Below, in pieces: positions 9,875 to 19,700 of a DNA stretch of 64,000 nt (positions are counted from its first letter, which is position 1; each line of letters starts with the position of its first letter). The stretch is from JBGSTR01 sp963707135 (GTDB taxonomy: Bacteria > Pseudomonadota > Gammaproteobacteria > Chromatiales > Chromatiaceae), in contig CAVPOY010000044.1 of NCBI GenBank assembly GCA_963707135.1, positions 1 to 64,000 of the forward strand, given 5' to 3'. Both the position numbers and the translations under genes were made by a program. Below the pieces are notes generated by a model that was not told the DNA's origin, did not search any database, and saw only the letters and a list, made by a program, of their open reading frames with translations.

Positions 9875-10348
9875 ATGCAGGAAATCACAACACCGCACCC
9901 GGGAATCATCCTGACCGGCATCGGGTTGGTCGTTTCCACGGTGCTGGTGCACGCGGTGGGAACGCATGCCCTGATCCGATTTCTCGGTCGGCACTATGCG
10001 AATGTCAGCGGGCTGATCCCGTCGCACAAGGCGCTGCCGGCGGTGATCTTGACCGCCATGGTCCTGATGGGGCTGCACGTGATCGAGATCCAATTGTGGG
10101 CGCTGACGTATCTGTTCGTCCTGCCTGGAGATACCCTCGATACCTTTGAGAAGGCGACCTACTTCTCCTTCGTCACCTATACCACCCTGGGTTACGGGGA
10201 CGTTACGCTCTCCACGCAGGATTGGCGGCTCCTGAGCGGCATCGAGGCCATGGACGGCATCCTCCTAGCCGGCTGGTCGACAGCGCTGCTGTTCGTCGTC
10301 GTTCAGCGCAGCTGGAGGGGTCTCGAGCGCGAAAGCCGGGAGAACTGA
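9875..10348 (+). CDS. Two-helix potassium channel (Ion_trans_2)
   Basis: Small membrane protein of 157 residues with a pore-loop selectivity filter, YTTLGYGDV, the bacterial form of TVGYGD. Two or three hydrophobic helices precede the pore (GIILTGIGLVVSTVLVHAV; LPAVILTAMVLMGLHVIEI) and one follows (ILLAGWSTALLFVVV). No RCK/TrkA regulatory domain is present. The ATG at 9875 follows GGGAGACAAACG, a good ribosome binding site, which supports a separate gene even though the SulP frame reads through into it without a stop. K+ conductance is inferred from the filter. A diverged paralogue lies at 16722. Confidence 0.8.
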   Translation: MQEITTPHPGIILTGIGLVVSTVLVHAVGTHALIRFLGRHYANVSGLIPSHKALPAVILTAMVLMGLHVIEIQLWALTYLFVLPGDTLDTFEKATYFSFVTYTTLGYGDVTLSTQDWRLLSGIEAMDGILLAGWSTALLFVVVQRSWRGLERESREN

Positions 10349-10440
10349 ATCACCCATGCTGAGCACAAGCCGATGAAGACCCGGAATTCCCCGCTGGGAG
10401 CGGTACGATCCCGATTGCTATTCGCCTCGGGCATTACGCG

Positions 10441-12645
10441 ATGATCGCATTCTCTGACCGCTTTAAAGACGCCTTCAAGATGGCGCTGGCGATGGTGATC
10501 ACTTATGCCATCGCCTTGTCCCAGGGTTGGGGAACGCCCTTCTGGGCCGGGTTCGCCGTGGCCTTCTGCGGCCTGACCGGTGTCGGCGAATCCCTGAACA
10601 AGGGGATGCTGCGTGTGTTCGGCACCCTGTTCGGCGCCACCATGGGCCTGGTGCTGCTGTCCCTATTCCCGGAGAACCGCTGGACCTTCATGCTCGCGAT
10701 GAGCCTGTTCGTCGCCTTCTGCACCTACATGATGGGCGGGACGACGCGCTGGTATTTTTGGTTCATGGCGGGGATCACCGTGCCCATCGTCGCGGTCACC
10801 GCCGAGCCCAATGCCGTCTACGACTTCAACCGGGCGGTGCTGCGCAGCCAGCAGACGACGCTCGGCATCGTCGTCTACAGCCTGGTGTCGATCCTGATCT
10901 GGCCGGTCAACTCCCGCCGCGGCTTCGAGGGCGCGGTGCGCGGCGTGGTCGACGATCAGCGCCGGTTGCTCTCGCTCTATATGGAGCACTTGACAGGCAC
11001 CTCCGGCAAGGCCGCATCCGGCCAGGACGCCGCCCAAGAAGCCACAAAGCTCCGCGCGGACCTGACCCGCACCCTCGCCAGCCTGCCGACAAAGCTCGAC
11101 CAAGCCGAGCTGGACACCTACGAGATCTGGGAGGTCCGCCGTACGTGGCACGGCTTCATCGCGCAGCTCGGCGCGCTGCAGAGCACCCTGGAGGCATGGC
11201 GGCAGCTCTTCCACGAGCTGGATGGGCTGGACGCCGAGCGCCTGATCCCGGCGCTGCCGGCCCTGCGCGCCGAGCTCGATGCCAGGCTCAAGGCCATCGC
11301 GGCCATGCTGAGCGGCGAGATGACCATGCAGCAGCCACCGACCCTGAACGCGGACCTGGCCTTCGAGGTGGATCGCGATCAGCTCGCGACGCTGCCGCAC
11401 TTCCAGCAAAGCGCGGTGCTGCTGGCGGCTTCCTATCTGACGCGGCTGGAGCAGGAGACCCGCGCGCTGTTCGACGCCGCAAGCGACATCCGCGGTTTGT
11501 CCACGAAGAACGCGGCCCGTCCCGCCCTCGGCGAGCCGGTACGCCCCTCACCGCTGGACCCGGACCGCCTCCTCGGCGTGCTGCGGCAGACCACGGTGCT
11601 CTGGCTGACGCTGCTGCTCTACATCTACGTGCCGGACCTGCCAGCGGCCAGCGGTCTGGTAATCGTCAGCGCCGTGTTCGTGATGCTGCTGGCCGCGCAT
11701 CCGCAGATCCCCGTCCGCGTCTTCCTCTGGCCCATGGCCTTCGGCATCGTGCTCGGCGCCGTTGCGCACATCTTCGTCATGCCGCACCTGTCCAGCTTTG
11801 CGGGCCTCGGCACGATGCTGTTCGTCACCGTGTTCTCCCTGGTCTACCTGCTCTATTCCCCGCGGCATATGCTGATGCGCTACTTCGGGCTCGCCTTCTT
11901 CATGGTGCTGGTGTCCATCGATGTGCACCAGCACTACAGCTTCCTGACCGCCGCCAACCTGGCATTGGTCTCCTCGATGATCCTGGGCAGTCTCGCGATC
12001 ACGCAGTACTTCCCGGTGTCGCTGCGCCCCGAGGACCGCTTCCAGGCGATCCTGCGCCGGTTCCTGCGCAGCAGCGCGTTTTTGATGTCCACCACCGGCT
12101 GGTCGCGCGAGCGCGCGCCGTCGCTCACGCAACGCTGGCGCAAGGCGCATCACCTGAGCAACGTCGCCAACGCCCCGGCCAAGCTCGCCAGCTGGGCGCA
12201 CGCCCTGCCGCCGGCGGCCCTCGGGTCCACGACGCCGGCCCGGGTGCAGGACCTGGTCACCAGCGTGCAGGCGATCAGCGACCGCCTGCAGACGTTGATG
12301 CGCGCCCGCGACGCGCGCCAATCCGCGGCCATGGTGCAGGCCCTGCGCGAGGACGTGCGCGGCTGGCGCATCAGCGTGCAGCAAATCTTCGATCAACTCG
12401 CCAGCACACCGGAGGCGGCGGACACCGCGGTCTACCGCAAGCGCCTCGACGCCAAGTTGGCGCAGCTCGAGACGCAGATCGAAGCCGCGCTCGCCGGCAC
12501 CGAGGGCAGCCGTTTGTCCATCGAGGACGGCGAGAACATGTACCGCCTGCTGGGCGCCCATCGCGGTGTGTCCGAGGCGCTGGTGGCATTCGCCGGCCAG
12601 GTGCCGACCATCGACTGGTCGCGGCTGCGCGAGGCGCGTTTCTGA
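10441..12645 (+). CDS. FUSC-family aromatic acid / solute exporter (AaeB-like)
   Basis: Inner-membrane protein of 734 residues, full length for the FUSC (PF04632) family that includes AaeB. There are two membrane blocks (about residues 10-165 and 380-540), each followed by a long helical cytoplasmic region. The N-terminus reads FKMALAMVITYAIALSQGW, and FWAGFAVAFCGLTGVGESL is typical. With the two genes that follow (a DUF1656 protein and a HlyD adaptor) it has the AaeB-AaeX-AaeA composition of the p-hydroxybenzoate efflux set, in a different gene order from E. coli. The stop at 12643-12645 lies one base before the next ATG. The export substrate is inferred from the family only. Confidence 0.87.
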   Translation: MIAFSDRFKDAFKMALAMVITYAIALSQGWGTPFWAGFAVAFCGLTGVGESLNKGMLRVFGTLFGATMGLVLLSLFPENRWTFMLAMSLFVAFCTYMMGGTTRWYFWFMAGITVPIVAVTAEPNAVYDFNRAVLRSQQTTLGIVVYSLVSILIWPVNSRRGFEGAVRGVVDDQRRLLSLYMEHLTGTSGKAASGQDAAQEATKLRADLTRTLASLPTKLDQAELDTYEIWEVRRTWHGFIAQLGALQSTLEAWRQLFHELDGLDAERLIPALPALRAELDARLKAIAAMLSGEMTMQQPPTLNADLAFEVDRDQLATLPHFQQSAVLLAASYLTRLEQETRALFDAASDIRGLSTKNAARPALGEPVRPSPLDPDRLLGVLRQTTVLWLTLLLYIYVPDLPAASGLVIVSAVFVMLLAAHPQIPVRVFLWPMAFGIVLGAVAHIFVMPHLSSFAGLGTMLFVTVFSLVYLLYSPRHMLMRYFGLAFFMVLVSIDVHQHYSFLTAANLALVSSMILGSLAITQYFPVSLRPEDRFQAILRRFLRSSAFLMSTTGWSRERAPSLTQRWRKAHHLSNVANAPAKLASWAHALPPAALGSTTPARVQDLVTSVQAISDRLQTLMRARDARQSAAMVQALREDVRGWRISVQQIFDQLASTPEAADTAVYRKRLDAKLAQLETQIEAALAGTEGSRLSIEDGENMYRLLGAHRGVSEALVAFAGQVPTIDWSRLREARF

Positions 12646-12646
12646 C

Positions 12647-12874
12647 ATGACAGGGCTAGGCATGAACCTGATCCCGAGCGAATTCGCCATCGGCGACGTC
12701 TACCTCCCGCCCCTCCTCATCGCGACCCTGCTGGGGATGGTGCTGGCCTGGCTCACGGCGCACCTGCTGAACCGCTACCGGCTCTCGCGCTTCTTCTTCT
12801 ACCCGCCGCTCGTGCTGCTCGCGCTGGTGGTGATCTACACCGTCCTCGTCGGAACCTTCATCATCCCATCATGA
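12647..12874 (+). CDS. DUF1656 small membrane protein (AaeX-like)
   Basis: Inner-membrane protein of 75 residues with two helices (LPPLLIATLLGMVLAWLTAHLL and FFYPPLVLLALVVIYTVLVG). DUF1656 proteins accompany FUSC/HlyD exporters; E. coli AaeX is the named example. The ATG at 12647 follows the FUSC stop by one base; ATG 12662 is an alternative that still retains the domain. The stop overlaps the start of the HlyD gene as ATGA at 12871-12874, so the three genes form one tightly coupled operon. Confidence 0.88.
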   Translation: MTGLGMNLIPSEFAIGDVYLPPLLIATLLGMVLAWLTAHLLNRYRLSRFFFYPPLVLLALVVIYTVLVGTFIIPS

Positions 12875-14014
12875 ACAAGATCCCCGCGTTGATGCGCTAT
12901 GGCCTTACCGCCGCCGTGGTCCTGGTGGCCGTGCTGCTGGTCGTGTGGAAGTACTGGGACTATGTCGTCAACCCCTGGACCCGCGACGGCCAGGTTCGCG
13001 CCAACGTGGTCCGCGTGGCACCGCGGGTCTCCGGTCCCATCGTGGCGCTGCCGATCAAGGACAACCAGTTCGTCAAGACCGGCGACCTGCTGTTCGAGAT
13101 CGACCCGCGCACCTATCAGGCCGCCCTGGACCAGGCCAAGGCCAATCTGGACGACACGCTGGATCGGCTCGACTACCTCGGCGCCCAGGTCGACGCGGCC
13201 GAGGCGGCGGTGGAACAGGCCGAGACCGGCCTGCCCCAGGCCGACTCCCTGGTTCGCCAGCGCCGAGGCAACGCTGCAGAAGGCCGGTAAGGACTTCGAG
13301 CGCGCGAAGAACCTCGTCGCCAAGGGCGATGTGGCCAAGCGCACCTTCGATGAGGCGGAAGCGGCCTTCAACGTGGCGCAGGCCGATCTGGCCAAGGCCG
13401 AGGCCCAGCGCACCCAGGCCACCGCCGCGCTGCTGCAGGCCAAGGCAGACCTGGCCCGGGCCAAGGCCGATCGCGGCGCCTCCGGCGAGGACAACGCCCA
13501 ACTGCGCGGCGCCAAGGCGGCGCTGGAAACCGCCAAGCTGAACCTGGACTTCACCCGGGTGGAGGCATCCGTGGACGGCTACGTCACCAACCTGAACCTG
13601 CGTCTCGGCAGCCAGGCGGTGGCCAACCAGCCGGCCCTGGCGCTGGTGGACACGGCGAGCTTCTGGGTGCACGGCTACTTCCGCGAGACCATGATCGAGC
13701 GCGTCGCCCCCGGCGACCGCGCCGTCATCACCCTGATGAGCTACCCGGACCGGCCCTTGCAGGGTCGGGTGGACAGCATCGGCTGGGGCATCTCGCAGAG
13801 CGACGGCGGCACCGGCAACGACCTGTTGCCCACCGTCAGCCCGACCTTCGAGTGGATCCGGTTGGCTCAGCGGATACCCGTTCGGGTGCATCTGGAAGAG
13901 ATCCCGGATGGCGTGGACCTGCGCGTGGGCACGACCGCCTCCGTATTGGTCATGACCGGTAGCGGCGGCGAAGACAAGGGGCCGGTTCCTCCCGTTCCCG
14001 CTGTACTTCAGTAG
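12871..14014 (+). CDS. HlyD/EmrA-type membrane fusion protein (AaeA-like), frameshifted near 13255
   Basis: Periplasmic adaptor of about 380 residues anchored by one N-terminal helix (LTAAVVLVAVLLVVWKYW). It has a biotinyl-lipoyl-like strand block (DGQVRANVVRVAPRVSGPI, then VKTGDLLFEIDPRTYQ), a long coiled-coil hairpin rich in Ala, Lys and Glu (about residues 90-215), and a returning barrel (LDFTRVEASVDGYVTNLNL). The frame breaks at about 13255; omitting one base in GGTTCGCCAGC joins the halves exactly within the coiled coil. It is the third gene of the FUSC operon and should link that exporter to an outer-membrane channel not encoded here. Confidence 0.83.
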
Positions 14015-14156
14015 GTTGCACTTAGAAGCCCCCGGCGTACCGCCCGCAAGCTCGAATCCCCGCGTGCATCACGCGAAACGCCGATGGCAGGCATCGGGGT
14101 CATCGCTTGGCGCGATTCTGGGCAAGATGCCGCGGCGCCGGCCGACGAACCGGTCG

Positions 14157-15170
14157 TTAGCCCAAGAGGCGCTTCAGCCGATCGGCCGAGAACAACCGGC
14201 GAATGCTCGAGCCTTGAGCGAGCATCGAGAACGCGACCACCCCGTAGGTCATGTGAAGGATCACCGGCTTTTCGGGACTCTCCGGCAGCGATATGGCCAT
14301 GGCGATTGCCAGCCCCCCGCGCAGACCACCCCAGGGGCGCAGGTTGGTGAGCCCGAGCCGGTCCGCCCTGAGCGCACCGGCAAGCGCGAGGGCGCTCACC
14401 GAGACGTAGACGCTGACCCAGCGGGCAGCAAGGCAAACCAAGACCGCGATGGTTGCCGTCGGAATCAGTCCGGTGCTTGGACCGATCGCAATGTGCAGTC
14501 CTATGACCACAAAAACGACGGCATTGAGGACCTCGTCGATCGCCTGCCAGAAGGTCTCGAACGGGGCGCTCTGCTGCACCGCCAGCCGGGGAAGGCTGAA
14601 GTTGCCCGCCGCCAGCCCGGTAACGACCATGGCGATCGGCCCAGAAACCTCAAGGTGTTCGGCCAGACCGTAACCCAGGGAGACGACGGCCAGGGAAATC
14701 AGCACGTGCGTACCATAGTCGCTCGTCTCGACGATCATGTGATGCATGACCCCTGCTGCGATCACACCGAGCCCCGCGCCGCCAAGCACCTCCCACAGAA
14801 ACATAACGAGGGCATCACCTGGGGTCGGCTGTTGGGTACCGGCGGCGACGGCTAGAAAGATGGTGAAAAGGACCACGCCGACACCGTCGTTGAGCAGGGA
14901 TTCGCCGTTAATGATCGCCTCGAGGCGCGGCGGCAGCCCCACCTTCCCGAGAATCGCCAGTGCGGCTATCGGGTCGGTCGGAGAGATCAGGGCGCCGAAG
15001 ACCAGGGCCAAGACCAGACCGACGCCCACGCCGAGCAGGCCGAGGACCCACCAAGTGACGAGGCCGGTCACGACCGCGCCGATCAGGGTGGCGCCGATGG
15101 CCAGTGTGAGGATCACCCACTTCTCTTCCCCCGGAACCCGGACCTTGACGTTGATGAGAGAACACTGCAA
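14157..15170 (-). pseudogene. 5'-truncated NhaP-type Na+(K+)/H+ antiporter
   Basis: Most of a CPA1/NhaP antiporter, with the family's central motif block (ALISPTDPIAALAILGKVG, then IINGESLLNDGVGVVLF) and GLRGGLAIAMAISLP near the C-terminus. Members are normally about 400 residues or longer with two further N-terminal helices. Here only 337 codons are open. A one-base correction near 15165 extends the frame only to about 15200 (LVTLTFAVFS) before the similarity ends, so the first 60-70 residues are missing. It may be a remnant or use an unusual start. It lies on the opposite strand to the flanking efflux and DUF900 operons. Confidence 0.65.
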
Positions 15171-15383
15171 ACGTCAGTGTCACGAGGTCGGCAGTCGCGC
15201 CGAGGTGCGACTCGGATCTGGTGTGTGTCGCGCTTGGCACCGACCGAGCAAGGTCAATTATCATAGTCGTATCAAACTGGGCACATCGCGCGTGGCATTC
15301 TCGGGCTGTCGACCACGCGTCGCCTCGACTTATCCCCTTTTCAACGGTACGCGGATGACCGTTTGGAAAGAAGGTGATTTCCG

Positions 15384-16725
15384 ATGACCCTGGTATCGAA
15401 TTTCAATGCACGCTACCGGCGAACAGGCGCTGTCTTGCTCTGCATTCTTGGTGCGGCCCTGCAAACCGGTTGCGCCACCAAAGTCCGCGAGTTGATGCCT
15501 ACACCCGCGGTGTTTTATCTACCGACAGCGCGGGCAATCTTCGACGACGTGCCGGTCGAGCGGCGGACCGACTTCATCGATCTGCTCTACATCACAGACC
15601 GGGAGCCCGACACCAGTCCGGACGCGACGCTCCCCTACGGCCAAGAGCGGGCGCGCACCACCCGGTTCGGGTCGGCACGGGTGACACTGCGCCCGTCGAT
15701 GACCTGGGATGAGCTGCGGCGCCACAGTCTGTCCGATCCGCGGGACGTGCGGATCGGCATGGAGCTCGGCGCGGTCGAGGAGCTAGGCCGCTATCCCACC
15801 GGGCCGTATAGCGTGGAGCGCACCAGCGACGGCGTCAGGCGCGTTCCCGCCGTCATGTCCGCGCATCGACGGGCCGACGCCGCGCTCCAGGCGGAGGTCC
15901 AACAACGTCTCTGCGACTGCGCCCACGGGTGAGGTCGTGCTCTACGTGCATGGGTTCAATGAGACCTTCGCCACGGCTGCCTACACGGCGGCGGAACTGT
16001 GCCATTTCTTCGGGCGGGCGCATGTGTGCGCCTTCTTCACCTGGCCCGCGTCGAGCACTGGCAACCCGTTGATCTCCTTTACAAGCACTACCGAGTCAGC
16101 AACCTACTCGGTCGGTCACCTGAAGCGGACCATCCGCACCCTGGCGCGCACACCTGGCGTAACAGGCCTGCATCTTCTCGCCCACAGCCGCGGCAGTGCG
16201 CTCCTGCTCAACGCCCTCCGCGAGCTGAGCATCGAGGCCATCGCGGCCGGGGAGAGTCCAGCCGAGCTTATGAAGCTCAAAAACTTGGTGTTGATGTCTC
16301 CGGACGTCGATGCTCAAGTGGCCCGCGCACAGCTCGAGATCTTCGCCTCCGATCCGGACCTGACAACACGCTGGCATGCGGACGACCTGCCGAGGTTTCT
16401 CAGCGGTCGATTCACGATTTACGCCTCCCCCGAGGACCGGGCCCTGAAACTGTCCAAGCTGCTGTTTCGCAGCACGGATCGTGTCGGGGAGCTGACACCC
16501 GAGGAGATCTCGGACGCCACGCGGGATTATTTCGCGACCTACGGAAACGTCGACGTCATCGTCTTCGAGGGCAAGCGTACAGATTTCTTCGGCCACTCCT
16601 ACTTCACGAGCAATCCGCGCGTTAGCGCGGATGTGGTTGAGCTGATTCGCAACGGCACGCCACCGGGCACACCGCGTCGGCCGCTGACTCGCATAGGCAA
16701 AATCAGCTGGGCGTTCCCTCCATGA
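15384..16725 (+). CDS. DUF900 alpha/beta-hydrolase lipoprotein, frameshifted near 15912 (copy 1)
   Basis: Envelope lipoprotein of about 446 residues after correction. The signal ends at the lipobox (LGAALQTGC). A conserved start (ELMPTPAVFYLPTAR, then DLLYITDREPDT) leads into an alpha/beta-hydrolase domain of the DUF900 (PF05990) type: LYVHGFNETFATAAY, FFTWPASSTGNP and the nucleophile elbow LLAHSRGSA. The frame breaks in CGTCTCTGCGAC at about 15910. One base fewer gives RLSATAPTGEVVLYVHGF, aligning with the second copy at 49758. The stop overlaps the next ATG as ATGA at 16722-16725, so it is coupled to the channel/MscK gene. The substrate is unknown; family members are annotated as esterase-like. 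Confidence 0.83.
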
Positions 16726-19700
16726 CCATGCCGCTAGTGGCTAGCCGCCTGCCGGTCGTGCTGACGGTGCTGATCCAGGGCTTCGGCTCCGTCTGGCGGT
16801 TGCGCGTCCTGTTTCGCCACAGTTTCGACTCCGACGGCGAGCTACCGCCGCACAAGGCGTTACCGGGGGTGATCCTGACCGCCCTCGGACTGTTGCTGCT
16901 GCATTGCGTCCAGATCCTGGTCTGGGCCGTCGCCTACCGGCCGCTGACGTCGGTTCAGCCCATCGACAGTCTCGAGGGGGCGGTGAACTTCTCCGCCGCG
17001 ACCTTCACCACCTTCGGTGGCGGCGACATCGCGCTGAGCACCGAGCAATGGCAGCTTCTCACTGGCATTGACGCCCCTAATGGGCTCGTGCTCCTCGGTT
17101 GCGCCACCGCCCTACTTTTCGCCGTCTCGCATCGCAGCGGCAGCAGCCATGCCCTCTGCAAGAGTGAAGACGGGACCTATCGGAGGGCACAGTGGCCATC
17201 GCTTCTCGAGCCGCGTGATGTCCTGATCACAGACCCGGGTGTCCGTTCCATGAGCCAACGGCGGCAGATCGCCGCGGCGACCGTCGCCCTCTTGTTGCTG
17301 GCCGCCTTGACGCTCGCGGCCGCGGCCCAGGACAGCGAAGGCGCCCTGCCCTTTCCGCTGGTGACCTCAGCCGTCCTGGAAGCCAAGATCGCAGAGACCC
17401 AGGACGCCACGGACCTGACCGACGAGGCGCGCGAGCGGCTCGTCGCGTTGTACCGCAAATCCCTTAGCAATCTGGGGGCGGTGCGGGCTAGCCAGGAGGC
17501 TGCAGCCACCTATCGGGACCTGGGCACGCGCGCGCCCCTGGAGATCGAGGCACTGCGGGCGGAGCGGGAGCGGGCCCTGACCGAGCCACCGCTGGAGAGC
17601 CTGGATGTCGACGCGGAGACCCCGCTGGCGGAGCTCCAGCGCAGCCTGCAGGAGGAGCGCGCCGATCTGGCCGCGGTCCAGGCCCGCCACGACGACCTGC
17701 AGGATCGACTCGCCTTCCAGAAGGTCCGGCCCAACGCGGTCCGCCAGCGCCTGGCCGAGGCCACCGAGGAGCGCACGGTGGCGGCCGCGGCCCTCAAGGC
17801 CGCCGCAGCCGACAAGACCGACCCGGCACTCGGCACGGCCCTGGCAGAGGCCCGGCGCTGGGAGCTCGAAACGCGCTACCTGGCCCTGAGCACTGAGATC
17901 ACGATGTTGGACCAGGAGCTGTTGAGCCGCGACGCGCGGCTCGGGCTGTTGGAGGCCAAGCTCGAAAAGGAGGCCGCCAGCATCGCTTGGATTCGCCCCC
18001 GCGTGGAGGCGCTCGACGCGCGCATCATCGCCAAGCGCCTGCAGGCCGCCGAGCAGGCCAACGAAGAAGCGGAGCGTATGCGGCGCGCGACAGAGGGCAC
18101 CGACCCGGTGCTCCAGCGGCTGTCCGAGGGCAACGCCGAGCTGACGCAGATCCTGAACGATCTCACGTCGGGTCTCCAGGCGCTGGACCGACAGCGTGCC
18201 CAGGCCGAGCAGCTCACCGAGCGCATGGCTGCCGACTACCGCGACACCCGCGACACCCTGGGCTCCGGCCAGCTCGGCGGCGACCTCGGTTCGGTACTGC
18301 TCGAGCAGCGCGACGCCCTACCCGACCTACAGGCGATCCGCCAGCTACGTCAGGAGCGGCAAGAGCGCATCGGCCGGAGCAATACCCGGCGGCTGCGCCA
18401 TCGGGCCGAGGCGCGGCGGCTCGGCGACATCGAGGCGGCCGTCGCGGCCTATCAGGAGGAGCTGCAGAGGGCGCCGACGCCGACACTGACGGACCGGCTG
18501 AGGGAGCTGGTGGACGGACGCGTGGAGCTGCTCGGCCGCGTGCTCGAAACCGAGGAGCTATATCGCACTAGCCTGGGCGAGCTCGACGCCGCCGAGAAGG
18601 CGCTGCTCACGGTCGTCGGCGACTACGAGCAGCTGCTGCTGGAGCATCTGGCCTGGCTGCGCACCGAGTCGCCCATCGCCGTGCGGCATCTGCTAGAGCT
18701 GCCGGCGCAGCTTGCCGGGGCTCCGGCGGTGGCCCGTGGCGGCGGCGTGGACGGCGCGCTGCTGGACCGGCTGATGGTGAGCCCGGTGCTGTGGACGGGG
18801 GTGCTCGCCGCCGCCGCGCTGTTGTGGGGCCGGCGATGGATCACCGCCGCCATCGGGCGCATCGCCGGGCGCTTGGGCAAGCCGACCACGGACAGCTTCG
18901 GCCACACGGTGCGAGTGCTCGCGCTCACCCCCCTATTGGCGCTGCCTCTGCCGCTGCTGCTGGCCGCCATGGATTGGGCTCTTTCGCTCGACCCACTCGG
19001 CACGGAGATGACGCGGGCCCTGGGGCAAACCATGGAGCGGGTCGCAGGGATGACGTTGATGGTGACACTTCTGATCGCGATCTGCGTGCCCAGGGGGCTG
19101 GCGGCGGCGCACTTCCGTTGGCCCGAGCAGAATTTGGCCCTCCTGAGGGCTGAGAGCCGGCGGCTCCTATGGATCGCCGTGCCGGCCGCGCTGCTCGTGC
19201 ACGCGGCGATCGACCTGTATCCCGCGCACAGCGGGGGCGCGACGGCGCGACTCACCGCCCCCATCGCGTACGGCGCCATCGCGTGGTTCCTGTACCGGGT
19301 GTTCCATCCGCGCCGCGGCGTGCTGGCCGCGCTGCGTCATACCGGGGAGTACCCACTGATCATGCGCGGCTACTGGATCTGGTATCCGCTGCTTGTGCTC
19401 TACCCCATCATCCTGGCCGTGCTCGCGCTTTCCGGCTACCAGTACACGGTGAGGATAGAGTCCTACAACTTGACCGCGTCGCTGCGGCTGCTACTGGCCC
19501 TGGTGTTGGTCAACGCGCTTGCGCTGCGCTGGCTGCGAGTGGTGCGGCGGCGGCTCGCCTACGAGGCCGCGCTGGAGCGGCGCGAGGCCGCCCGCGAGGC
19601 CGCAAAAGCCGACCTGCTGCCGGAGTCCGGTGCCGAGGCGGCGGAGCTGCAGTTCGACGAGCCGGAGGCGGATCTGTCGGCGTTGAGCGACGACACCAGC

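Noticed and set aside
10527..12650. 707-codon open frame in another plus frame
   Set aside because: Arg/Ala/Pro-rich shadow of the FUSC gene.
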